Assembly (NCBI GenBank): GCA_030630095.1
Contig: DAOVNW010000025.1
Location: forward strand, 1-9,479
Source: Candidatus Omnitrophota bacterium
GTDB taxonomy: Bacteria > Omnitrophota > Gorgyraeia > JAGLLT01
Direction of reading: 5' to 3'
DNA: 9,479 nt
A program made the position numbers and the translations under genes. Below are positions 1 to 5,826 of the stretch, piece after piece; within the stretch, counting starts at the first letter, position 1; each line of letters opens with the position of its first letter. Below the pieces are notes generated by a model. That model worked only from the letters and a program-made list of their open reading frames with translations. It searched no databases and was not told the DNA's origin.

Positions 1-2
1 AA

Positions 3-1385
3 AAGGCTGAGGAGTGGGCGGGACGCAAAGAGGACATTATTTTATGCAGAATTGAAACCTCGCCTGAAGATATCGGCGGTATGGATGTGGCTAAAGGCAT
101 TCTTACTTCGCGCGGCGGAATGACTTCTCACGCGGCGGTGGTTGCCCGCGGAATGGGTGTTTGCTGTGTAGCCGGCGCCGGTGAAATAAATATTGATTAC
201 AAGGCTAAAAGGTTTAAAGCGGGTTCAGTAACTATTAAGGAAGGTGATTGGGTTTCGCTTAACGGTTCAATGGGGAATGTCTATGAGGGAAAGATAGCTA
301 CTGTGAAGTCTTCGCTTTCCGATGACTTTTCAACAATAATGAAATGGGCTGATAAGCACAGAAAGCTTGGGGTTAGGGCAAATGCTGATACGCCTTTCGA
401 CGCGGGGATTGCCGTTAATTTTGGCGCGGAAGGTATCGGCCTGTGCAGGACGGAGCATATGTTCTTTGAGGGAAAGCGTATTATCGCCTTTAGGGAGATG
501 ATATTGGCCGATGATGAAGCTGGAAGAAAAAAGGCGCTTAAAAAACTCCTCCCCATGCAAAGAAAGGATTTTACCGGTATATTTAAGGCTTTAAAGGGCA
601 TGCCCTGTACTATCAGGCTGCTTGATCCCCCGCTTCATGAGTTTTTGCCGCATGACGCCGCCGGGCAGAAAGAAATGTCAAAGGTGATGGATATATCCGT
701 AATGAAAATAAAGCAAAAGATTGAGTCCTTAAAGGAATTTAATCCTATGCTGGGGCATAGAGGCTGCCGCCTTGGCCTTATCTATCCTGAGATATCGGAG
801 ATGCAGGTAAGGGCGATTATTGAAGCCGCTATAGTAGTTAGGAAGGCGGGGATGAAGGTGCGGCCTGAAATAATGATTCCTCTGGTAGGTAATTATATGG
901 AGCTTAAAATAGCGAGAGAGAGGGCCGAGAAGGTAATTGACGAGGTTTTTAAAGAGAAGAAGAGCAAGGTTGATTATTTAATTGGTACGATGATAGAGGT
1001 TCCGCGGGCCGCGGTTACCGCTGATGAAGTGGCTGAATATGCTGACTTCTTTTCCTTTGGAACAAACGATCTTACGCAGATGGGCTGTGGTTTTTCAAGG
1101 GATGATGCCGGTAAATTTTTGCCTGATTATGTCTCAATGGGTATCTACGATTACGATCCCTTTGAGGTGCTTGATACCGCGGGTGTAGGCAAGCTGGTTG
1201 AAATTGCCGTCAATTTAGGCAGAAAAACAAATAAAAAAATTAAAATCGGTATCTGCGGTGAGCATGGGGGAGAGCCCAGGAGCATTGACTTCTGTAATGC
1301 CGCGGGATTAAATTACGTGAGTTGTTCTCCTTACAGGGTGCCTATCGCCAGGCTGGCCGCGGCTCAGGCTTCACTAAAGAGGTAA
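3..1385 (+). CDS. ppdK: Pyruvate, phosphate dikinase, C-terminal part (5' end outside window)
   Basis: Interconverts pyruvate, ATP and phosphate with PEP, AMP and pyrophosphate in the cytoplasm, at the glycolysis/gluconeogenesis branch. The reading frame is open from base 3, so the gene starts before the window; the first in-frame ATG at 81 is internal. About 460 residues of a family usually near 870-900 are present. The swivelling phosphohistidine domain shows the signature GGMTSHAAVVARGMG, with the catalytic His codon at 129-131. The PEP-binding TIM-barrel domain follows, with LCRTEHMFF, GHRGCRLGL, IGTMIEVPRAA, FFSFGTNDLTQ and the catalytic Cys in GICGEHGG (Cys codon 1254-1256). These motifs separate it from PEP synthase and from PTS enzyme I. 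The sigma factor gene begins 12 bp after its stop with no terminator between them, so the two are probably cotranscribed. The part present looks intact. Confidence 0.97.
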   Translation, partial: KAEEWAGRKEDIILCRIETSPEDIGGMDVAKGILTSRGGMTSHAAVVARGMGVCCVAGAGEINIDYKAKRFKAGSVTIKEGDWVSLNGSMGNVYEGKIATVKSSLSDDFSTIMKWADKHRKLGVRANADTPFDAGIAVNFGAEGIGLCRTEHMFFEGKRIIAFREMILADDEAGRKKALKKLLPMQRKDFTGIFKALKGMPCTIRLLDPPLHEFLPHDAAGQKEMSKVMDISVMKIKQKIESLKEFNPMLGHRGCRLGLIYPEISEMQVRAIIEAAIVVRKAGMKVRPEIMIPLVGNYMELKIARERAEKVIDEVFKEKKSKVDYLIGTMIEVPRAAVTADEVAEYADFFSFGTNDLTQMGCGFSRDDAGKFLPDYVSMGIYDYDPFEVLDTAGVGKLVEIAVNLGRKTNKKIKIGICGEHGGEPRSIDFCNAAGLNYVSCSPYRVPIARLAAAQASLKR

Positions 1386-1397
1386 TCGGATAATTTT

Positions 1398-2375
1398 ATG
1401 GATATTATCAAACTCTATTTAAAAGACATAAAAGACATTCCTCTTTTAACGCCCGAAAAAGAACAAAAACTTGCCAGGCGTATAAAGAGAGGGGATAAAG
1501 AGGCGCGCACTGAGATGATACGCTCAAACCTCCGCCTGGTCATCAATATTGCCAAGAGGTACAAATATTTTGGAGTCGGCATCTCTGACCTGATAGAAGA
1601 GGGAAATCTTGGGTTGATGAAGGCGGTGGTTAAGTTTGAACCGAAGAAAGGGTACAGGTTTAGCACCTACGCGTCCTGGTGGATAAAGCAGTATATAACC
1701 AGGGCTATTGCCAATCAGGGCAAGACAATCAGAATTCCCGTTTATATGGCCGAGATTATAACCCGCTGGCGAAAAGTTACGGAGCAGTTAGCTCATAAAT
1801 TAGGCCGGGCTCCCAACCTCAGGGAGGTGGCCAAAGCTATGAAGACGAGTATGGAAAAGGTTAAGCAGATAAATGAAATCGCGTCTAAGGCCAGTTCTCT
1901 GGATGCCCCCATCGGTGAAGACGGCTCCGGACAGTTTATGGACTTAATTGAGGATGAGAACATTTTATCTCCTACTGATGAGTTATCTAAATTGTTGCAG
2001 AAGGAAAGAGTGAGCGCTTTGCTTAATCTTATATCAGAGAGAGAGAAGGAAATATTAAACCTGCGCTTTGGCTTGAAGGACGGGCAGAGCTATACGCTGG
2101 GTGAGACGGCAAAAAGGTTTGGTATTACCAGGGAGAGGGTGAGGCAGATAGAGGGCGCCGCTATGAAAAAGCTAAAACTTTACCTGGCCGCCCAGGAGGG
2201 GATTGATTTAGATAAACACGAAAAATCACAGAAGAAGAAAAAAGTAAAAGTCAACCTAAGGGTGTCCAAAAAAAACCTTAAGGGTTTATTACAAAAGAAG
2301 TCCGCGAAACAAGCAAACAGAAAAAAGCAGTCTTCTTTAATGAAAAAGAATATCAGGCAAAAAAGGAAAGCTTAG
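1398..2375 (+). CDS. rpoD: RNA polymerase sigma factor, sigma-70 family (RpoD/RpoS type)
   Basis: Directs RNA polymerase core to promoters. The 325 residues contain region 1.2 (1-33), region 2 (about 40-117, with the core-binding and -10-melting stretch RFSTYASWWIKQYITRAI and the TIRIPVYM end of 2.4), region 3 (about 125-200) and region 4 (205-262, with the -35 helix-turn-helix FGITRERVRQIEGAAMKKLK). Region 1.1 and the long nonconserved insert of large RpoD proteins are absent, so this is a compact SigA-like primary or RpoS-like group 2 factor; the symbol is a best guess between those. Odd: after region 4 there is a tail (about 263-325) rich in Lys and Arg, with 23 basic residues in the last 55, which normal sigma factors lack. 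The Shine-Dalgarno sequence before the ATG is weak, which fits translational coupling to ppdK 12 bp upstream. The tRNA-Arg fragment follows 5 bp after the stop. Confidence 0.93.
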   Translation: MDIIKLYLKDIKDIPLLTPEKEQKLARRIKRGDKEARTEMIRSNLRLVINIAKRYKYFGVGISDLIEEGNLGLMKAVVKFEPKKGYRFSTYASWWIKQYITRAIANQGKTIRIPVYMAEIITRWRKVTEQLAHKLGRAPNLREVAKAMKTSMEKVKQINEIASKASSLDAPIGEDGSGQFMDLIEDENILSPTDELSKLLQKERVSALLNLISEREKEILNLRFGLKDGQSYTLGETAKRFGITRERVRQIEGAAMKKLKLYLAAQEGIDLDKHEKSQKKKKVKVNLRVSKKNLKGLLQKKSAKQANRKKQSSLMKKNIRQKRKA

Positions 2376-2380
2376 AAACT

Positions 2381-2420
2381 GCCCCAATAGCTCAGATGGA
2401 TAGAGCACAGGTTTCCTAAG
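2381..2420 (+). tRNA. tRNA-Arg(CCU), 5' half only, interrupted by the integrated element
   Basis: The stretch folds as the first half of a tRNA: acceptor 5' strand GCCCCAA (2381-2387), TA, D stem GCTC/GAGC (2390-2393 and 2403-2406) around a loop containing GGATA, A at position 26, anticodon 5' stem CAGGT (2408-2412), and anticodon loop TTCCTAA (2413-2419) with anticodon CCT at 2415-2417. The 3' stem should read RCCTG; only its first base (G2420) is present, then the sequence becomes unrelated. No T loop (TTCGAATC-like) and no acceptor 3' strand (TTGGGGC) follow. The integrase gene immediately downstream explains the break. The missing 3' half should lie at the other end of the element, outside the window. 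The isotype is read from the anticodon; the fold was checked by eye. Confidence 0.85.
2411..2420 (+). other. Probable attL core of the integrated element
   Basis: The host tRNA-Arg sequence stops matching a tRNA at 2420, directly after the anticodon loop. The anticodon loop is a classical crossover position for tyrosine integrases, and an integrase gene sits about 70 bp away, pointing toward the site. The exact core cannot be fixed without the other end; GTTTCCTAAG is the best guess because it is the last tRNA-like stretch. Inferred from context. Confidence 0.65.
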
Positions 2421-2429
2421 ATTTTATAG

Positions 2430-2462
2430 AAAGACGTAACTTATTGCGGTTGCGTCTTTTTT
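2430..2462. terminator. Intrinsic terminator at the element edge
   Basis: AAAGACGTAAC (2430-2440) pairs with GTTGCGTCTTT (2449-2459) through an 11-bp stem with one G-U pair and an 8-base loop, followed by a T run to 2462. On the minus strand the same hairpin ends in a shorter T-rich stretch (TTTCTATAAAAT). It may therefore stop both the leftward integrase operon and rightward read-through from the ppdK/sigma/tRNA transcript into the element. Confidence 0.75.
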
Positions 2463-2488
2463 GGTTTGGTGTGTGGCTGAAATTGCGG

Positions 2489-3481
2489 CTAAATTCTGTT
2501 GATATCGTCGTCTTTGGCGGGGACCAGGTGGGCGTAGATCATGGTTGTGGTTACGTTGGCGTGGCCGAGCCATTTGGAAACTTTGTATATGGAGACGCCG
2601 TTCTGTACCAGCCGGCTGGCGAATGTGTGGCGGAGGACGTGCCATCCCGCTTTTTTTAATTCGGCTTTTTTCTGAATTGTTTTGAATGATTTTCTTAGCG
2701 GCCAGGCTCTTGATGTTCCGGAAAAGAAGCAATGGCCGTCTTTTTTGCGGTATGGTTTTAGGGCTTCTATTAGTTTGCTGCTTAGTGGGATGACTCTGAA
2801 TTTTTTTGATTTTGTGGTGAAGCTATCTTTATTCTTTACTGTTAAAACCTTTCTCTGCCAGTCGAAATCCTGCCATTCTAAGCTAAGCAGTTCTCTGATC
2901 CTTACTCCTGTGTAAAGGATGGTGATAATGGCCGGGTAGTAGGGTGTGTCCCGGGAAGCTTCAAGCAGTCTGCTTATTTCGTCCTCGCTTAAAAATCTTG
3001 GCGGGTTCTTCGCGACTTTGTATTTATTGACTTTAGAAGCTGGATTGTCCAGGATAAATCCCTGCCTGATTGCCCAATTGAGCCAGGTCTGAATATTGGT
3101 TATTATATGATTGGCCGTTGCCGGAGATAGGCCGCTGTCCAGTCTATGCTTTATGTAGCCTTCTATGGCGCGGGGCTTTATATCGTGCAGATATTTTATC
3201 CTGCTGTAATCAAGGAAGTGCCGTATCCGGCCCGCCTGCAGGCTTAGGAAGTTTTTGCTTTTGGTGTGGATGTTTGACTCCTGGTATTCATTGAGGCAGT
3301 CAAGGGCTTCCTTTTTGCCTGAGGGGAGGGGAGAGCGCCGCTCAGCGAGCTCTATTTCTTTCTGATTTTTATAGTAGGCGGCCACTTTTTTATCAGGAGT
3401 TTTGAGGCTTTTTTGATAGGCTCTGCCGCCCTGGTAAAACTTTATCCAGTAGATATTACCACGCTTAAAGATTGAGGCCAT
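2489..3481 (-). CDS. int: Tyrosine recombinase / phage integrase
   Basis: Catalyses site-specific integration, and excision with a helper, between attP and the tRNA-Arg attB. The 330 residues comprise an N-terminal arm-binding domain (about 1-50, with the pattern IFKRGNIYWIKFY), a SAM-like core-binding domain (about 60-148) and the catalytic domain (about 162-320). Catalytic residues visible are Arg194 in TGVRIRELLSLEW, a Lys near 224-226 before FRVIPL, His281 and Arg284 in HVLRHTFASRL, His307 in KWLGHANV and the nucleophile Tyr316 in TTMIYAHL. All expected residues are present, so it is probably active. The gene lies next to the attachment site and is read toward it. Its ATG follows the stop of the zinc-ribbon gene after 4 bp, and it has no clear Shine-Dalgarno of its own, so it is probably coupled to the genes upstream and transcribed from the lysogeny promoter. 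Confidence 0.97.
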   Translation of the reverse strand: MASIFKRGNIYWIKFYQGGRAYQKSLKTPDKKVAAYYKNQKEIELAERRSPLPSGKKEALDCLNEYQESNIHTKSKNFLSLQAGRIRHFLDYSRIKYLHDIKPRAIEGYIKHRLDSGLSPATANHIITNIQTWLNWAIRQGFILDNPASKVNKYKVAKNPPRFLSEDEISRLLEASRDTPYYPAIITILYTGVRIRELLSLEWQDFDWQRKVLTVKNKDSFTTKSKKFRVIPLSSKLIEALKPYRKKDGHCFFSGTSRAWPLRKSFKTIQKKAELKKAGWHVLRHTFASRLVQNGVSIYKVSKWLGHANVTTTMIYAHLVPAKDDDINRI

Positions 3482-3485
3482 ATTA

Positions 3486-3791
3486 TTAAAGGATCATCTT
3501 GCAATTAGGACATTGTTTTTTGTTGCTTTCCCAAACCATGTATATAATTCCGGGGATGATAAAAAGGAACAGCAGGACAACGGTAACTATAAGGCTTTCG
3601 ACTGTGATGCCTTTAGCTTTGGGTGTAATTATCTGATGGCAGTAGGGGCATTCGACAGTGCCTCGTCGGTGAGTGCGGGGCGCAGCTAATTTATCGGAGC
3701 CGTTATCTTTGTTTAGGAATTCGCCGCAGTGTTTACACTTAACGGCTTCTTCCTGGATATCTTCCGCGCAAAAGCGGCATTTTTTTATCAT
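3486..3791 (-). CDS. Small membrane protein with zinc-ribbon motifs
   Basis: Function unknown. In 101 residues it has one compact N-terminal zinc ribbon (Cys5, Cys8, Cys19, Cys22 in CRFCAED and CKHCGEFL). A second Cys pair (CPYC, 48-51) lies before a single hydrophobic membrane segment (about 64-87), and a third pair (CPNC, 94-97) lies at the extreme C terminus. Pairs two and three could form a further zinc site only if the membrane segment folds back, or they may act separately. Such zinc-ribbon plus membrane-segment proteins are common and mostly uncharacterised. The start ATG lies 2 bp after the TAA of the nuclease-like gene, and the stop is 4 bp before the integrase ATG, so it is the middle gene of a tight leftward operon. 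That pairing suggests it works with the nuclease-like protein or is lysogeny cargo; this is inference. Confidence 0.85.
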   Translation of the reverse strand: MIKKCRFCAEDIQEEAVKCKHCGEFLNKDNGSDKLAAPRTHRRGTVECPYCHQIITPKAKGITVESLIVTVVLLFLFIIPGIIYMVWESNKKQCPNCKMIL

Positions 3792-3793
3792 TA

Positions 3794-4615
3794 TTATTTT
3801 ACATCCTTGTTTTCTTCAGCTATCTCAATTGGTGGGGGTGGAGTTAATTCTGCAGATGGTTCTTTTTTCTTTCGTTTTTTGGTCCTTGTTTTTCCCTCTG
3901 ATAGTGATAATTTGACATTTCCTAATTCTGTCAATGCCGTTTCATTGAGTAGGGGGCGTATACCTGAAACAATATCTTCAGGAGAAAGGGATATGCCGGA
4001 ATTTTTGCGCAATTCTTTTCTAAGCATTTTTATAGAATCTTCTGATAATATGGCTTGCAATAAACTGCGAGGATGAAGCACGTTTGTTTTTTGCCAGAGT
4101 TCAGCAAGGGCTCCCTTTTTTACGCTTTTTAAAGAAATAAGGTTGAATCTTTGAGCGAGTAGAGGAATATCATCATCAGTTAAATTCCAAGCGTGTATAA
4201 GTTTAGTTACCGGCGGTTTTCCAAATGAAACATGATACAGTTTCCATTCCTTACTATTTGTTAGCAATATCCATTCGCATCCGGCATTTATCGCGTAAGA
4301 TGAAATTTGCCTAAGGTGTTTTGTGGATAAGTCAACATTTACACGCTTTATTTCAATCATTATAACTGGCTTAGCTTCTTCGCCTTCTTCGGTTTGTATT
4401 GAAAAATCAACATGTTCTGTTTCGCCAGCTCCTCTAATAGCTCTTTCCCGTGATAAATGCTTAAAGGCATCATAGCCCATTAAAGATTCAAATATTCTTT
4501 CTATTCGCCGGCGGGTTTCTGCTTCATTGCAATCAGCTTTTTCTGATTCCTGAATCATGCGCCGTGCATCCAAAATAGCACGTTTAACATTTTTGTCTAT
4601 AGAAATTCGTGGCAT
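3794..4615 (-). CDS. Stand-alone HsdR N-terminal-type (PD-(D/E)XK) nuclease-like protein
   Basis: A 273-residue protein resembling the nuclease domain of type I restriction subunit R without its helicase and motor parts. The core is complete: Asp70 in EHVDFSI, Glu88 and Lys90 in MIEIKR, then the QxxxY motif Gln103 to Tyr107 in LRQISSYA. It is followed by the strand WILLTNSKEWKLY typical of this fold. The region from about 150 on is not recognised. The C terminus is a Lys-rich then Pro-rich tail (about 243-265). A strong Shine-Dalgarno AAAGGAG precedes the ATG. It sits between the repressor and the integrase, transcribed leftward, which is the usual place for genes expressed in the lysogen; a defence or superinfection-exclusion role fits but is inferred. 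No methylase or specificity subunit is adjacent. It could also be a nucleic-acid-processing enzyme unrelated to defence. Confidence 0.85.
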   Translation of the reverse strand: MPRISIDKNVKRAILDARRMIQESEKADCNEAETRRRIERIFESLMGYDAFKHLSRERAIRGAGETEHVDFSIQTEEGEEAKPVIMIEIKRVNVDLSTKHLRQISSYAINAGCEWILLTNSKEWKLYHVSFGKPPVTKLIHAWNLTDDDIPLLAQRFNLISLKSVKKGALAELWQKTNVLHPRSLLQAILSEDSIKMLRKELRKNSGISLSPEDIVSGIRPLLNETALTELGNVKLSLSEGKTRTKKRKKKEPSAELTPPPPIEIAEENKDVK

Positions 4616-4637
4616 ATTAATCTCCTTTTATTTTGTT

Positions 4638-4704
4638 GCCAAAGCAGCCCTGTTTTTTTACCTCAGCCAAAACAGCTTACTTTTTTAAGCCTGGCCAAAA
4701 CAGC
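4638..4704 (-). repeat. Three direct repeats with an exact 28-bp period
   Basis: The plus strand reads GCCAAAGCAGC at 4638, GCCAAAACAGC at 4666 and again GCCAAAACAGC at 4694; the sense of the neighbouring genes is the reverse, GCTGTTTTGGC. The two spacers are 17 bp each and both contain a T run and CCT. CTGTTTT (4650-4656) can pair with AAAACAG (4669-4675), and GCTTA (4675-4679) with TAAGC (4686-4690), so a transcript through here could fold. The array fills the gap between the repressor stop (4720) and the Shine-Dalgarno of the nuclease-like gene. Function unknown: operator array, RNA element and antitoxin-type RNA repeat are all open. Confidence 0.8.
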
Positions 4705-4719
4705 ACAACACTCCCTTCA

Positions 4720-5115
4720 TTATTTACACAGTGCTAATATTGCTTCTCTTTTTTCCGGAGAGAGATTTGGCATAGTTTCGAGAAGAGCTTTAATAGTTTC
4801 TTTAATTTCCTGCGTGTTTTTATAGGTGACGAGTAATGCCTGCAGGGCTATGGGATCCTGCAGGGCTTCTCGTATCTCAGAGGTGATGTATGGAGCTTCC
4901 GGTTCTTTTATGGATGACTGGTTTGTGAAAAGCTCGGCTTCGGTTATGCCAAAAATTCCACAGAGCTTTTTGCGTAAAACGGAGTTAGGCTCTCCCTTGC
5001 TTTGCTCCCAATTGGAAACGGTGGAGGGGTGTTTTGCGCCAATTTTTTGAGCTAATTCTGTTTGGCTTAACCCTTGATATTCTCTTAATTGTTTTATTCG
5101 ATGGCCTATAGTCAT
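4720..5115 (-). CDS. XRE-family transcriptional regulator, probable prophage repressor
   Basis: DNA-binding repressor likely to hold the lysogenic state. Residues about 5-60 form an HTH_3/XRE domain: RIKQLREYQGLSQTELAQKIGAKHPSTVSNWEQSKGEP, with the typical SQTELA helix 2 and STVSNWE recognition helix, then LRKKLCGIFGITEAELF. Residues 66-131 are a short helical C-terminal region without recognisable domain. There is no S24/LexA-type peptidase domain (131 residues against about 200-240 for cI-like repressors), so RecA-stimulated self-cleavage is not expected. It faces away from the Cro-like gene across a 262-bp region with divergent promoters and repeated operator-like sites, the classical immunity-region layout. 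The start ATG has no good Shine-Dalgarno, and a TATAAT (minus strand, 5125-5130) lies just upstream, so a second, near-leaderless transcript is possible. Confidence 0.9.
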   Translation of the reverse strand: MTIGHRIKQLREYQGLSQTELAQKIGAKHPSTVSNWEQSKGEPNSVLRKKLCGIFGITEAELFTNQSSIKEPEAPYITSEIREALQDPIALQALLVTYKNTQEIKETIKALLETMPNLSPEKREAILALCK

Positions 5116-5173
5116 AATAATTTAATTATACTACGGTTTTTTTCTTTGTGGAGAAAAAGTTAATTTTATAGAA

Positions 5174-5202
5174 ATAGTATCATATTATTTGTAAAAAGTC
5201 AA
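5174..5202 (-). promoter_or_regulatory. Leftward promoter (repressor/integrase arm)
   Basis: On the minus strand TTGACT (5197-5202) is followed after 17 bp by TACTAT (5174-5179), with an extended -10 TG directly before it. A predicted start near 5167 gives a leader of about 50 bases to the repressor ATG. An operator-like 13-mer lies within the spacer. Confidence 0.75.
5180..5192 (-). promoter_or_regulatory. Operator-like 13-mer, copy A
   Basis: The minus strand reads ACAAATAATATGA, 11 of 13 matching copy C. It begins immediately upstream of the leftward -10 and occupies most of the spacer of that promoter, so a bound protein would block it. Confidence 0.6.
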
Positions 5203-5240
5203 TTTTTTTATTCTTGTAACTGTTGACTAAACATAGAGAT

Positions 5241-5253
5241 ACAAGCTAAATGT
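5241..5253 (+). promoter_or_regulatory. Operator-like 13-mer, copy B
   Basis: ACAAGCTAAATGT, 10 of 13 matching copy C with the outer ACAA and ATGT conserved. It lies between the two divergent promoters, 43 bp before copy C (about four helical turns), a spacing that would allow cooperative contacts. Confidence 0.55.
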
Positions 5254-5273
5254 AAAAATATGTAAAAGTGCCC

Positions 5274-5302
5274 TTGACAAAATACAAATTATATGTTAAT
5301 AT
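5274..5302 (+). promoter_or_regulatory. Rightward early promoter
   Basis: TTGACA (5274-5279), a 17-bp spacer and TAATAT (5297-5302), with TG at 5294-5295 forming an extended -10. This is close to full sigma-70 consensus and is the best promoter in the window. The predicted start near 5309 leaves a leader of about 70 bases before the Cro-like ATG at 5378. An operator-like 13-mer fills the end of the spacer. Confidence 0.85.
5284..5296 (+). promoter_or_regulatory. Operator-like 13-mer, copy C
   Basis: ACAAATTATATGT, an imperfect dyad (ACA/TGT ends, one mismatched pair) ending exactly one base before the rightward -10. Binding here would shut the early promoter. It is the best-centred copy. Confidence 0.7.
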
Positions 5303-5346
5303 TTCAAGCACCTGAAGGGAAATGAATTTTTTTTTGCTTTGTTATT

Positions 5347-5359
5347 ACAAACTATATGT
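5347..5359 (+). promoter_or_regulatory. Operator-like 13-mer, copy D
   Basis: ACAAACTATATGT, 12 of 13 matching copy C. It sits in the transcribed leader just before the Cro-like gene's Shine-Dalgarno (AAAGGAG, 5363-5369) and 63 bp from copy C (about six turns). It could act as a roadblock site or give loop-type cooperativity. Confidence 0.6.
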
Positions 5360-5377
5360 GAAAAAGGAGTTAATCAG

Positions 5378-5611
5378 ATGAACGGGATGTTGAAGGTTAC
5401 AAATAAGTTGAAGGGCTGGTTGGAACTTAGGGAGTGGGACAATACTCGATTAGCCAAAGAATTGAATTACAGTGATTCATTAATTTCACTGGTTTTAAAT
5501 GGTGAGCAGGAGCCGTCAAAGCAGATGATGAAAAAGCTTTGTTTTTTAACCGGGCTTGATGTTGGCGACTTATTCTTTTGTGACCGTAGTGTTGAATCAA
5601 AAGATAGTTAG
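5378..5611 (+). CDS. Cro-like helix-turn-helix regulator
   Basis: A 77-residue protein that is almost entirely an XRE-type HTH domain: LKGWLELREWDNTRLAKELNYSDSLISLVLNGEQEPSKQMMKKLCFLTGLDVGDLF. The turn helices are about 22-29 and 33-41, and the recognition helix carries SDSLISLVLNG. The ATG at 5378 was chosen because AAAGGAG lies 8 bp before it; a longer frame from the TTG at 5339 has no such support and would run through operator copy D. It is the first gene under the strong rightward promoter, divergent from the repressor, which fits a Cro-type antirepressor or early-gene regulator. It could equally be an activator. The next gene follows after 17 bp. Confidence 0.88.
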   Translation: MNGMLKVTNKLKGWLELREWDNTRLAKELNYSDSLISLVLNGEQEPSKQMMKKLCFLTGLDVGDLFFCDRSVESKDS

Positions 5612-5628
5612 AAAGCGGAGGGGGCGTG

Positions 5629-5826
5629 ATGGGCGGAAAAGGGAGCGGTAGAAAATCTTCTAAGTTAATCGCTATCGAGTGTGTTTTAAGTATTCAGATG
5701 GTGCTGTATCAATTGAGCTATCACGATTTAGACAGCAACATGACGCGCGGCGAACTGAAGGAAAAGGTGGAGGAAGGCTTGCAAAAAACCCGCGTGGCCC
5801 AGGAAGAGATTGAGAGGTCGAAATAA
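5629..5826 (+). CDS. Small protein of unknown function
   Basis: A 65-residue product. The N terminus is Gly/Ser/Lys-rich (MGGKGSGRKSSK), the middle is hydrophobic-amphipathic and the last 30 residues are charged and probably helical. No family recognised. ATG at 5629 is preferred over the GTG directly before it because GGAGG (5617-5621) then has a 7-bp spacing. Its TAA shares a base with the ATG of the excisionase-like gene (TAATG), so translation of the two is probably coupled. The position between a Cro-like gene and a DNA-binding gene suggests an early regulatory or accessory role, but nothing in the sequence shows this. Confidence 0.7.
   Translation: MGGKGSGRKSSKLIAIECVLSIQMVLYQLSYHDLDSNMTRGELKEKVEEGLQKTRVAQEEIERSK

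Noticed and set aside
2444..2732. Short open frames on both strands over the integrase 3' end
   Set aside because: They overlap the catalytic domain coding region of a complete integrase and show no independent support.
3729..4076. Plus-strand open frame of 115 codons opposite the nuclease-like gene
   Set aside because: Antisense to a protein with a clear nuclease core; the translated product looks like a reverse-frame shadow (Phe/Ser-rich).
4638..4704. CRISPR array from the 28-bp periodic repeats
   Set aside because: Repeats are only 11 bp, spacers are 17 bp and alike, there are just three copies and no cas gene is near.
5223..5258. Second rightward promoter (TTGACT with TAAATG/TAAAAA)
   Set aside because: No good -10 at 16-18 bp; far weaker than the promoter at 5274-5302.
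5302..5335. Attenuator in the rightward leader (TTCA...TGAA hairpin plus T run)
   Set aside because: The stem is only 4-5 bp and the T run begins about 10 bases after it.
5339..5377. Longer N terminus of the Cro-like protein from TTG 5339
   Set aside because: ATG 5378 has AAAGGAG at ideal spacing, while the longer form has no ribosome site and would cover operator copy D.
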